In this document: positions 12,001 through 24,000 of the stretch, piece after piece
How the letters are laid out: each line of letters begins with the position of its first letter
How positions within the stretch are numbered: the first letter of the stretch is position 1
Source: Limnomonas spitsbergensis
Taxonomy: Eukaryota > Chlorophyta > Chlorophyceae > Chlamydomonadales
DNA: 64,000 nt
Direction: 5' to 3'
Assembly: GCA_037349105.1 (NCBI GenBank)
Contig: JAYJMM010000039.1
Span: forward strand, 2,170,001-2,234,000
Position numbers and translations under genes: made by a program
Notes under the pieces: generated by a model
Databases searched by the model: none
Told to the model about the DNA's origin: nothing
What the model saw: only the letters and a program-made list of their open reading frames with translations

Positions 12001-15000
12001 TGCTCCAGAAACGGAGCTGGGGCAAGCCCCGAGGACGCTGTCCTCCTTGGCGTAGGACGCGCTACTGACTTGAACATTCCGCTCTGCCATACGGTTGGAC
12101 TTCGTGGTGTCCTTTAACGCGCTGGTGCGGCGAGCGGTAGACCTCGAGGCCGCTCGGAGACGTGGAACGCTGTTGACCGAGCTGGCCGGGAGCGCCAGGC
12201 TCTCTTGCTGCTCTAAGGGCTCCAGGGGGAGGGCCAGGATGGGCGGCAGGGGCACCACTGCATTGCTGCGGTACGCAGCCTTTCTGGGCGCAGAGTGCAG
12301 CACTTCCTGCGGCACATGAATCGCTGAAATATCATACAATTCAAATATCTTCCTATTAAATATAATTACATATTTAATGACATACCGGACGATATTTAAT
12401 ACCATATTTAGTACCGGTCTCTCTGAGATTTCATTTGAAATGGTCAAACACACACAAACGACAGCCAAGGGATGTGAGCACGGGAATATGAAGGCCATCG
12501 AGGCTGTGGCGAGGCCGCGGACGCGGTGCAGGGGCTTGTTGGATTCCATGGGACATGAAAAGGAACAAAAAAGGGGCAGTGGCTAGCAGGCACGGACGCA
12601 CCTGGCTCTCAACCTGGGTACAGTGAGCTGGGAAATTGAGACAGGCCCCCATACACACACACTCAGCCCACACACTCAGCTTACACACTCAGACCAGCCT
12701 ACAAACTCAGTCGGGGCCACACACTCAGCCCACACACTCAGCCCAGCCCACACACTCAGCCTACACACTCAGCCCACACACTCAGCCCAGCCTACAAACT
12801 CAGCCCATCTAACACAGTCAGCTCTGCCCACATAGCTGAGCTCAGCCCAGCCCACAGACTGAGGCACTGAGCCCAGCCCACACACTGAGCCCAGCCCATA
12901 CACTAAGCCCAGCCTACACACTCAGCTCTGCCCAGCCCACGCACTCAGGACGCCGCGGCCTTACCATTGGGGGTTTTAATTCAAGCAAGTCCTTGGCGGG
13001 CTTATGGTACGAAAGCGGCGCCTCAAGCAGCGCCTGGTCGTGCCCGTTGAGCGCCGGGGCTACGCGGTGCCCCCGCATCATGTTGGCCACCATCTGCTGC
13101 TGCATCTCCGGGGGCACCCAGATGGACGCTTGGTGGGTGGTGATCTTGTCCAGGATGGTGCAGGTGGCCTCGTGGTTTCTGCCCTTCTTGGTCGAGGGCA
13201 TCGGGAGGTCGTCCGAGTCGGAGTCGTCGGAGTCGATGCTGGGCGGGAGCAGGGGCGGGGGAGCGGAAGTGTGTGGGCGGGGGTGGAAGGGCGGGAGCGC
13301 AGGAGTGTGAGAGCTGGAGTGGGAGGACAGAATCGGGGGAGGATGTGAGGAACTGGAACGAGGGAGTATGTGGGCCTCATCTGCTGGACAGCGCGGGCCC
13401 GGTTTGTATTAGGGTGCAAAGAAAGAAAGAAAGCCACGCTCCGTGGGGAGCTTGAGATTTAAGGAAACAGCACAGCCTGGGCCGAAGCCTTATCCGCGCC
13501 GATACCGTTTTGAGGGTGCATTCACACACATGGTGGTGGTGTCAGAAGAAGAAGGGTGTGCGCATGGTCCGCTTTCTGGGACGAGAGATCGGCGGAGTTC
13601 GAAAAAACAGTCATGAGGATGACATGCTCCTCGCGGGGAGAACACTGCACGTCAAACACATCCGTACAACTGTCTAAAAGTTGTCTCAAACACATGGAGG
13701 CAAAACAAATCTAATGCCTCGGCACTAAAAACTTAATAAAAATATGTGAAATAAATTTATAAAAATCCTGCCTAGACACGGTCAAAATCAAAAGAGGCTT
13801 GCTCACCGCTTTGCGCCCGCCTCAGACGCCCCCTCCTCCATGCTCTTGTCTTCCGAGAGCTGACTCAGGTTTGACAGCAGGATGGCCAGGAACAGGTTGA
13901 GGACCGTGTAGACGCCTAGGATCATGGTGATGATGGTGAAGAGGCAGGCGAGCCATGGGCCCGTCATCACCATGATCTCCTTCATGTTGGAATCCCAATT
14001 GTCGCCGGTGACGATAATGAAGGTGCTGAGCATGGCCTGGGATGCGAGTGTGCGGGCGGGCAGGCAGCTTGATTTAAAAGAAGACTCCAATTAAAAAAAT
14101 AATTCTTCATGTTAGAGTCCCAATTGTCGCCGGTGACGGTGATGAAGATGCTGAGCATGGCCTGGGATGCGAGGGTGCGGGCGGGCAGGCAGCTTGATTT
14201 AAAAGAAGACTCCAATTAAAAAAAGAATCCTTCATGTTAGAGTCCCAATTGTCGCCGGTGACGATGATAAAGATGCTGAGCATGGCCTGGGATGCGAGGG
14301 TGCGGGCGGGCAGGCAGCTTGATTTAAAAGAAAACTCCAATTAAAAAAATAATCCTTCATGTTAGAGTCCCAATTGTCGCCGGTGACGATGATGAAGGTG
14401 CTGAGCATGGCCTGGGATGGGAGGGTGCGGGCAGGCGGGCAGCTTAGTACATAATACACAAAAAACAATGCTCACTCAAGAGTCCACCCAGAGATTGCAA
14501 CGCTTGCTACCGTCAAAAAACGACAAACAGACACACAAGAGATGACCTTCCAAAATACCAGTTCAATGACTATTAAGCACCCAAATGACAAATGGTCATA
14601 CAGTGACCAAATGACAAATGGCAAAACAAAACAGTCAAACGACAAACAGACACACCTCAGAGATGATCCTCCAGAAACCCAGTTCAGCTAATGTAATAGG
14701 CATACAAGCGCTTCTCATGAATTGCGGTACCTCTCAGACACAAGCATTTCAAAGACACGTGACAGCGTACCCTCGATCTTTTGATGTCTATCTATCCACC
14801 ATACAGCCAACACAAACAAATAAACCAGTACGAGCAAAGAAAAAAGGACATCCGATCTAAAATGTGATCTAACCCTTAACCCTTAACCATGTGATCTAAA
14901 AAGGAGAATATTTTCTATAACCGGTAAACCAAGCTGAAAATGACCCAAACCCTCAGGACCCTCACCATGTACATGTCATCGTAGTTTGGCATGAAGGTGG

Positions 15001-18000
15001 AGGGCTTGCCGACCTGCGCCCAGTACTGCGCGTCGCGGGGAACTGGGCTGGAGCTGTTGGGCTGCCTGGGAAACAGCTCACAATAGGCCATGCCGCCATA
15101 CGGGGAGTCCGGGAGCTGCGGGCGCAACAGATGAGGGAGCAGGAAGATGAGGGCGTGGGAATGTCAGGGGGAGTGGATGTCAGGGCGTAGGAATGTCAGG
15201 GGTGGAGATAAGATATGCACAAGCTGTGGGCGCGAGAGACGAGGGTCAGGACTGCGAGGGGAGCAGGAATATGAGGGAGCAGGAATGTGAGGGTTGCAAG
15301 ACAAGTTAAGCAGGAGTTGCGGACATACGAGACTGGGGACTCGGTATGTGAAGAGAGCAGGAATGTGAGGGTTGCAAGACAAGTTAAGCAGGAGTTGCGG
15401 ACATACGAGACTGGGGACTCGGAATGTGAAGGGAGCAGGGATGTGAGGGTTGCAAGACAAGTTAAGCAGGAGTTGCGGACATACGAGACTGGGGACTCGG
15501 TATGTGAAGGGAGCAGGAATGTGAGGGTTGCAAGACAACTTAAGCAGGAGTTGCGGACATACGAGACTGGGGACTCGGTATGTGAAGGGAGCAGGGATGT
15601 GAGGGTTGCAAGACAAGTTAAGCAGGAGTTGCGGACATACGAGACTGGGGACTCGGTATGTGAAGGGAGCAGGAATGTGAGGGTTGCAAGACAAGTTAAG
15701 CAGGAGTTGCGGACATACGAGACTGGGGACTCGGTATGTGAAGGGAGCAGGAATGTGAGGGTTGCAAGACAAGTTAAGCAGGAGTTGCGGACATACGAGA
15801 CTGGGGACTCGGTATGTGAAGGGAGCAGGAATGTGAGGGTTGCAAGACAAGTTGAGCAGGAGTTGCGGACATACGAGACTGGGGACTCGGTATGTGAAGG
15901 GAGCAGGAATGTGAGGGTTGCAAGACAAGTTAAGCAGGAGTTGCGGACATACGAGACTGGGGACTCGGTATGTGAAGGGAGCAGGAATGTGAGGGTTGCA
16001 AGACAAGTTGAGCAGGAGTTGCGGACATACGAGACTGGGGACTCGGTATGTGAAGGGAGCAGGAATGTGAGGGTTGCAAGACAAGTTAAGCAGGAGTTGC
16101 GGACATACGAGACTGGGGACTCGGTATGTGAAGGGAGCAGGGATGTGAGGGTTGCAAGTCAAGTTGAGCAGGAGTTGCGGACATACGAGACTGGGGACTC
16201 GGTATGTGAAGGGAGCAGGAATGTGAGGGTTGCAAGACAAGTTGAGCAGGAGTTGCGGACATACGAGACTGGGGACTCGGTATGTGAAGGGAGCAGGAAT
16301 GTGAGGGTTGTAAGACAAGTTGAGCAGGAGTTGCGGACATACGAGACTGGGGACTCGGTATGTGAAGGGAGCAGGAATGTGAGGGTTGCAAGACAAGTTA
16401 AGCAGGAGTTGCGGACATACGAGACTGGGGACTCGGTATGTGAAGGGAGCAGGAATGTGAGGGTTGCAAGACAAGTTAAGTAGGAGTTGCGGACATACGA
16501 GACTGGGGACTCGGTTTGTGAAGGGAGCAGGGATGTGAGGGTTGCAAGACAAGTTAAGCAGGAGTTGCGGACATACGAGACTGGGGACTCGGTATGTGAA
16601 GGGAGCAGGGATGTGAGGGTTGCAAGACAAGTTGAGCAGGAGTTGCGGACATACGAGACTGGGGACTCGGTATGTGAAGGGAGCAGGAATGTGAGGGTTG
16701 CAAGACAAGTTAAGCAGGAGTTGCGGACATACGAGACTGGGGACTCGGAATGTGAAGGGAGCAGGGATGTGAGGGTTGCAAGACAAGTTAAGCAGGAGTT
16801 GCGGACATACGAGACTGGGGACTCGGTGTGTGAAGGGAGCAGGAATGTGAGGGTTGCAAGACAAGTTGAGCAGGAGATATGGGCATTCGAGATAGTTGGG
16901 CAATAACCAAAATTCCAGGGGGACGGGAATCATCATATGCGAGCCATGCGGCGAGGGGGACATGAGAGTCATGCGCCTTTATGAAATAAGGTGTGACTTA
17001 ACCCGAACCCTAAACCCTAGACATGCTAAGCGTGTGAGTTCCAGGTGAATGTCTATAGTGGCGACCAAACCCTGACCCCCCACACATCCTGAACATGCAA
17101 AGCATGTGACAGTTGCATCTTCGTGTCTATGGTGGCGACTTAACCCCAAACCTAAACCCTTCACCCCAAACATGCAAAGCATGTTGCAGTTGCAGCCTCG
17201 TGTCTATACTGGCGCCTTAACCCTTCACCCCAAACATGCAAAGCATGTTGCAGTTGCAGCTTCATGTCTATACTGGCGCCTTAACCCAAAACCCCAAACA
17301 TGCAAAGCATGTTGCAGTTGCAGCTTCATGTCTATACTGGCGACGCAGTCTGCTCTCCAGGACAGGACTTGTCCAGCAGCACTGTTCCACGTGTGTGTTG
17401 TATCGCGAGTGAGGCAGGGCGGAACGCGGCTTGGAGATTTGCCACACTTGGTCAACACAAAGGGGGTATTGCTAGGCATCCCAGGCCCTAGCTGCCGTCA
17501 GCTCTCCAGGATAAGACTCGTCAAGTACGGTGTGTGTGTGTGTTGTATCGCGCAGAGATATCTCTGGTATCACGCGTGAGACTGGGCGGAGCACGGCTAG
17601 GAGATTCGCCACATTCCGTCAACGCAAGGGAAAGGCTGCCGCTCGTTAAAAAATAACAAAGCGGAATATTATTTCTCGGCTAGATTATTCATGGGTTTTG
17701 CTAGGCATCCCAGGCACTAGCTGCAGTCATGCACTCGCCCTCCATCAAAAATCGTGCGGTACATGCCCTGCAGTCCTGCATTTGTTATTCATAGTGAACC
17801 TATCATTCAGTTTTTTTTATTCAGTTTGCGTGGAGCATTACTAAATAACAAACCTACAACGGGTAAAGCATAAAACTGACATGGATGCCTTTTTTAATGA
17901 GTGTTGTTCAACAAACCTGTGTGTCTTTATGCACCTGACCCGCCCTCCCAATTTATGGAAAAACATACCAGTGATGCTTTGTTGAAATTAAAAAACACAC

Positions 18001-21000
18001 CAGCAAAGCAGCAGAGAAATTATTGGGAGACAGATAGCTAACGCTGGGGTGTTTCTTACGAGCAGTATCTTCTTGTGTCGTTCCTATTTTGCCCCCCCAC
18101 CCCCCCCCCACCCCCAACCCCCGTTGTACCCCTGGAGGACCCTCCTGCTTGGCTAGCAAGAGATGCAGCTTACCTCATACCATTCGAAGACCGAGGTGGA
18201 ATCGCAGGGGATGTAACAGTCCCAGTGGTCGGGACAATCCCTCCACGTGAGCCCCGGGGGACAAAGCATGATGGCCTCGGGAACCGCACACGAAGACAGC
18301 TTGTAGCCAAAGAACTGCCGAGGAGGAGGAGGGAGGTGCAGACAAGGCAAACAGCCTCAGAGGCACATCATCAATAATCGCAAAACTTTTGTATCATCAC
18401 GTGCCAATCAGATGAACGCTCTGTATAATGGATTCAATGAGCGAAGGCTGCCGCTTCGTGAATTGCAATGCCTCTACTTTGCAATGACACAATATTTGCT
18501 CTGTTAACTGGGAACTACCCTGCAGATCCTCAGCCACCCTCCATGCGGAGGGGCAGCTGAGGAAATGCATGGATCCATTCTACGCGCTGGAGACTGGATG
18601 GAGACGTCAGGAATGAGCTCGTGTTGCAAGGCTCTACTAATGAGCCCATGCTGAAATGCTACAAGGCTCTACTAATGAGCCCATGCTGAAATGCTGCATG
18701 GCGCTAATAATGAGTCCATGCTGCATGGCTCCAGCAATGAGCTTGTGTTCCACACAGCACCAGCAACAAGCTGGTACTGCATGTAAATAGTAAAGGACTC
18801 TTAATAAATGATGCCCGTCACCAGAGGGTTAATTGTGGTCTCTGCCCAGCACTAGTAATGAGCTCATGCTGTACGACGCCTCTCGCCGTCATGCAAAGCC
18901 TAGTTAATGGTTTAGGGTACAGGGTACTCTTAACCCTAAACCCTAATAAGCTCAAGCTGTACGGCGCCTCTCACCGTCATGCCCAAGAGACCCGAGATGA
19001 AGAGGAAGAGGAAAAGCAGCAGCGTCAGCCATCCCACCGACAGAAGCGAGCTAATCAGCACCTGGAGAGGTTATCAATTAGGGGGGGGGGGGGGTAAGCG
19101 ACAATTCAGCTACATCGGGGCCTATGGGCAGTGACCCAGGGGATTGGTGCAACAAGGTACTTGCTTCTAGGTTACCTGCCTGTAAGCCAGTCAGCGTCCA
19201 GTCCCAAGCCCAACAGTGGCTGCCCAGCGGCCTGTCTGAGGTGCTCTGAAGGGCAAAAACACAAGCACGTACCCCAATGATCTGGTTCAGGCAGGTCCAC
19301 GCTTGTTTTGATACATTACTTAAGCGCTTACGTAAGTGCGCATTGGTCGATCCAGGAGGACATCCGCCAATGTGGAACAGTGCGGCCCAGTCAGAAAACA
19401 AGTGGCCTTGGGGGTGTGGGTTTAGGCTGGTCCACGACCTCGCAAACCGGCTCACCTGGATGATTCGGTTCAGGCTGGTCCAAGACCTGGCGAGCCGGAA
19501 GATGCGCAGCAGGCGGAACGCGCGGAACACCGACATGGCGCCAGACATGCTCAGAGAGCTGAGCGTGAGGACCATCTCCAGCACGCCGATGACCGTCACG
19601 ATCCCGTCGAAAATGTTGAAGTTGTCGGAGACGTAGGCGTGCGGTCCCAGGCCCGTCAGCTTTGTCAGCATCTCTATAAGGAAGTAGACGGTGAACGTGT
19701 AGTTGGCGATGTCGGTGCCTCGGACGATATCTGCCGGCATGTCATACCTGGAGGGGGGGGGGTCAGGATTTAGGGTTTTGGGTAAAGCACGCAGCACACC
19801 GCACACACAAAAGTCCTCGATCAAAGTTCACGGGTGTGTGGTAGGATTTGTTGGGCCTCGGATGACCTATGCCGGCATGTCAAACCTGGAATGGGTTTAA
19901 GATATAGGGTTAAGGGCACATCACACAAAAAACCAGGGTCTGGGCATTGGGAGGGTATGCGGAATTGAGGTCATCCTCAATATAAATATATAATATATGT
20001 AAGGGATTCCCTGATCGTTCATGTAATCATGTCGGCTGCAAAATCTCCACAAGCCTGTTGAGGATGATCAGCATGGTGGTCAGGTGCGGACGCGGGCCCC
20101 TAGTCTAATCCCCCTTAAGGGGAACTCCCATAGGCTTTCATCCACATGACCTGCCGCGCCAGGCACACCAAGTAAGGGCCAGTGCTCACCAAGTAATGGC
20201 CGACGTTATTGCGTTGAGGAAAATCAGCATGATGATCAGTTGCAGACGCGAGCCTCTTGTCTAAACCCCCTGAATGGGAACTCCCATGGGCTTAAATTCA
20301 CATACCTGCTGCGCCAGGCTCGCCAAGTAATGGCCAATGTTATCACGTTGCGGAAAATCAGTGTGTTGGTCAGGTGCAGACGCGAGCTTTTTGTCTAACA
20401 CCCCTGAATGGGAAAACCCATGGGGGGTCACGTCCACATGACCTGCCACGCCAGGCTCATCAAGTAATGGCCAGTGCTCCAATAGGCCTACATTCACATC
20501 CACTAAATCCACACCGCGCCACGCTCACCAAGTTATGGCCAATGTTATCGCGTTCAGGACAATCATCGTGGTGGTCAGGTGCTGGAACGTCTTGCTGGCC
20601 TGCACAGCAAAGCAGGTGTCACGGACCCGTCCCCAGCCCCGGCGCATGGGCCCCACGTCCGTCGAAAACGGCGTCCCGACATCCTCCACAGCCGAGCTTG
20701 CCCTAACGGGGTTGAGCGGGACGTAATGGCTGTCCACGGTTCCCGTCGTGAGCTCCGTCGGACTGCGCTCTCTAATGTCTGCGCATTGGCCAACCAATGG
20801 GGGGGTCGAGCAGAGACCCGATGAGGTACGTGAAGGATGAATGATGCTCTGCCCATGCAGAGGCCATCAGGGGGGATATGATGCTGCCCAGGCCAATCAG
20901 GGGGATTATGGCAAAATGAGGGGGAATAGGACCGAATGAGAAGCAATGAGGCGCGTAGGGCCTGTGAGAGGTCCTGAGGGTCTAGGGGGGGGTCTACCTT

Positions 21001-24000
21001 CTGAGGGTCTACCTTCTGAGGGTCTCCAGGGTCTGTGGTGGTCTAGAAGGGTCTGTATGAGGGTCTACGAGGGTCAATGCGAGGGTTCAAGGGTGTTAAG
21101 GTGTGGGGGTCATGAGCACTATTAAGGCATTGCCAATAACATGTCGAAGGCATGCGTCATAGCACCTCCCTTACCTCCAGTTGCTTGAGAGCCCGATGAG
21201 TTGGCTGTAGCGTAGTGCTTTGTGAAGTTGATGAAGATGACGGCCAGGGTGAGGTTGACGATCAGGTAGCTGCCTATGAGCAGCATGCTGATGTGCAGCA
21301 GCCATGTCCACCAGGATACAGAGGCCATGGAGTTATACATGATGAACGACCTGGCGTGAATAAGGCAGCAGGGTGAAGGGGGGGGAGGGGGGATTGCTTT
21401 CTTGAAGGGACATAAAGCAAGCTTGCCAATGTGCAGCAGACACGTCCACCAGGATACAGAGGCCATGGAGTTATACATAACGAATGACCTGAAGCAGCAG
21501 CAGCAGTAGTAGTTGAGACAGTAGCCACAAGTGCAGCAGCGCCAGACCCTTGATGAGGGGCCTCAGACACCTGGCATGAAGTAGGCAGCAGAGGAAAGGG
21601 GTTTGGGGAGAGGATCATTTGCTAGAGGGGCATGAAAGCAGCATGCTGATACCTTCACTCCTCCAGCAGCATTCAGAATGAGTGCAAGACAGAAGCTGCT
21701 GCCTTTCCGGACGTGACAAAGGGCCTGGAGGGAAGAGGGGACAAGGGGCTTGCTTGTTAAGTTGGCTGGTTTCCCACTCATCCCGGATTCCCACTCATCC
21801 CGGTTTCCCACTCATCCCGGTTTCCCACTCATCCCGGTTTCCCACTCATCCCGGTTTCCCACTCATCCCGGTTTCCCACTCATCCCGGTTTCCCACTCAT
21901 CCCGGTTTCCCACTCATCCCGGTTTCCCACTCATCCCGGTTTCCCACTCATCCCGGTTTCCCACTCATCCCGGTTTCCCACTCATCCCGGTTTCCCACTC
22001 ATCCCGGTTTCCCACTCATCCCGGTTTCCCACTCATCCCGGTTTCCCACTCATCCCGGTTTCCCACTCATCCCGGTTTCCCACTCATCCCGGTTTCCCAC
22101 TCATCCCGGTTTCCCACTCATCCCGGTTTCCCACTCATCCCGGTTTCCCACTCATCCCGGTTTCCCACTCATCCCGGTTTCCCACTCATCCTGGTTTCCC
22201 ACTCATCCCGGTTTCCCACTCATCCTGGTTTCCCACTCATCCCGGTTTCCCACTCATCCCGGTTTCCCACTCATCCCGGTTTCCCACTCATCCCGGTTTC
22301 CCACTCATCCCAGTTTCCCACTCATCCCGGTTTCCCACTCATCCTGGTTTCCCACTCATCCCGGTTTCCCACTCATCCCGGTTTCCCACTCATCCCGGTT
22401 TCCCACTCATCCCGGTTTCCCACTCATCCCGGTTTCCCACTCATCCCGGTTTCCCACTCATCCCGGTTTCCCACTCATCCCGGTTTCCCACTCATCCCGG
22501 TTTCCCACTCATCCTGGTTTCCCACTCATCCCGGTTTCCCACTCATCCCGGTTTCCCACTCATCCCGGTTTCCCACTCATCCCGGTTTCCCACTCATCCC
22601 GGTTTCCCACTCATCCCGGTTTCCCACTCATCCCGGTTTCCCACTCATCCCGGTTTCCCACTCATCCCGGTTTCCCACTCATCCCGGTTTCCCACTCATC
22701 CCGGTTTCCCACTCATCCCGGTTTCCCACTCATCCCGGTTTCCCACTCATCCCGGTTTCCCACTCATCCTGGTTTCCCACTCATCCTGGTTTCCCACTCA
22801 TCCCGGTTTCCCACTCATCCCGGTTTCCCACTCATCCCGGTTTCCCACTCATCCCGGTTTCCCACTCATCCTGGTTTCCCACTCATCCCGGTTTCCCACT
22901 CATCCTGGTTTCCCACTCATCCCGGTTTCCCACTCATCCCGGTTTCCCACTCATCCCGGTTTCCCACTCATCCCGGTTTCCCACTCATCCCGGTTTCCCA
23001 CTCATCCCGGTTTCCCACTCATCCCGGTTTCCCACTCATCCCGGTTTCCCACTAATTTCCTCACACGAGTTCCCACCCTGTTTCCCACTCATTTCCTCAC
23101 ACGAGTTCCCACCCGGTCTCCCACTCATTTCTTCACCCGAGTTCCCACCCGGTTTCCCACTCATTTCCTCACACGAGTTCCCACCCTGTTTCCCACTAAT
23201 TTCCTCACACAAGTTCCCACCCGGTTTCCCACTCATTTCCTCACACGAGTTTCCACCCTGTTTCCCACTCATTTCCTCACCCGAGTTCCCACCCGGTTTC
23301 CCACTCATTTCCTCACACAAGTTCCCACCCTGTTTCCCACTCATTTCCTGACACGAGTTCCCACCCTGTTTCCCACTCAGTTCCTGACACGAGTTCCCAC
23401 CCGGTGTCCCACTCATCTCCTGACACGAGTTCCCACCCTGTTTCCCACTCAGTTCCTGACACGAGTTCCCACCCGGTTTCCCACTCATCTCCTGACACGA
23501 GTTCCCACCCGGTTTCCCACTCATTTCCTGACACGAGTTCCCACCCGGTTTCCCACTCAGTTCCTGACACGAGTTCCCACCCGGTTTCCCACTCATTTCC
23601 TGACATGAGTTCCCGCCCGGTTTCCCACTCAGTTCCTGACACGAGTTCCCACCCGGTGTCCCACTCATTTCCTGACACAAGCTCCTACCCGGTTTCCCAC
23701 TCATCTCCTGACACGAGTTCCCACCCGGTTTCCCACTCATTTCCTGACACAAGCTCCTACCCGGTTTCCCACTCATCTCCTGACACGAGTTCCCACCCGG
23801 TTTCCCACTCATTTCCTCACACAAGTTCCCACCCTGTTTCCCACTCAGTTCCTGACACGAGTTCCCACCCGGTTTCCCACTCATTTCCTCACACAAGTTC
23901 CCACCCTGTTTCCCACTCAGTTCCTGACACGAGTTCCCACCCGGTTTCCCACTCATTTCCCACTCATTTCCTCACCCAAGTTCCCACCCGGCTTACCACT

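Larger units (their letters stand above)
13807..20778 (-). other. Channel domain II exons (S1-S6)
   Basis: Residues about 441-824. Order: I-II linker and S1 (HLTTTMIVLNAITLAITW), S2-S4 in one 292-nt exon (TFTVYFLIEMLTKLTGLG, then NIFDGIVTVIGVLEMVL, then the S4 arginines), S5 in an 87-nt exon (WLTLLLFLFLFISGLLGM), and two turret exons rich in Cys, Pro and Trp. The pore/S6 exon has AMLSTFIIVTGDNW and then VYTVLNLFLAILLSNL. The filter residue is Asp. The acidic run after S6 (SQLSEDKSMEEG) is typical of Cav S6 ends. The I-II linker is short (about 60 residues), and the QQIER-type beta-subunit helix of animal Cav is not seen. Confidence 0.9.

Noticed and set aside
11617..12549. Intronless 310-codon gene starting at 12,549
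   Set aside because: Its 5' part is intronic; the coding part (12306-11641) joins in phase with channel exons on both sides.
13980..14440. Mutually exclusive cassette exons for the domain II filter
   Set aside because: The three upstream copies lack donors and shift frame after NWDSNMK, so they cannot be swapped in as cassettes; kept instead as decoy acceptors.
15164..16972. 602-codon minus and 398-codon plus open frames
   Set aside because: Both strands are open because the 78-bp unit is a multiple of three without stops; exon models on both sides place it in an intron.
21682..23351. Open frames of 457 and 533 codons (FPLIPVSHSSRFPTHPG repeats)
   Set aside because: Produced by a stop-free 17-bp minisatellite in all frames; lies in a channel intron.
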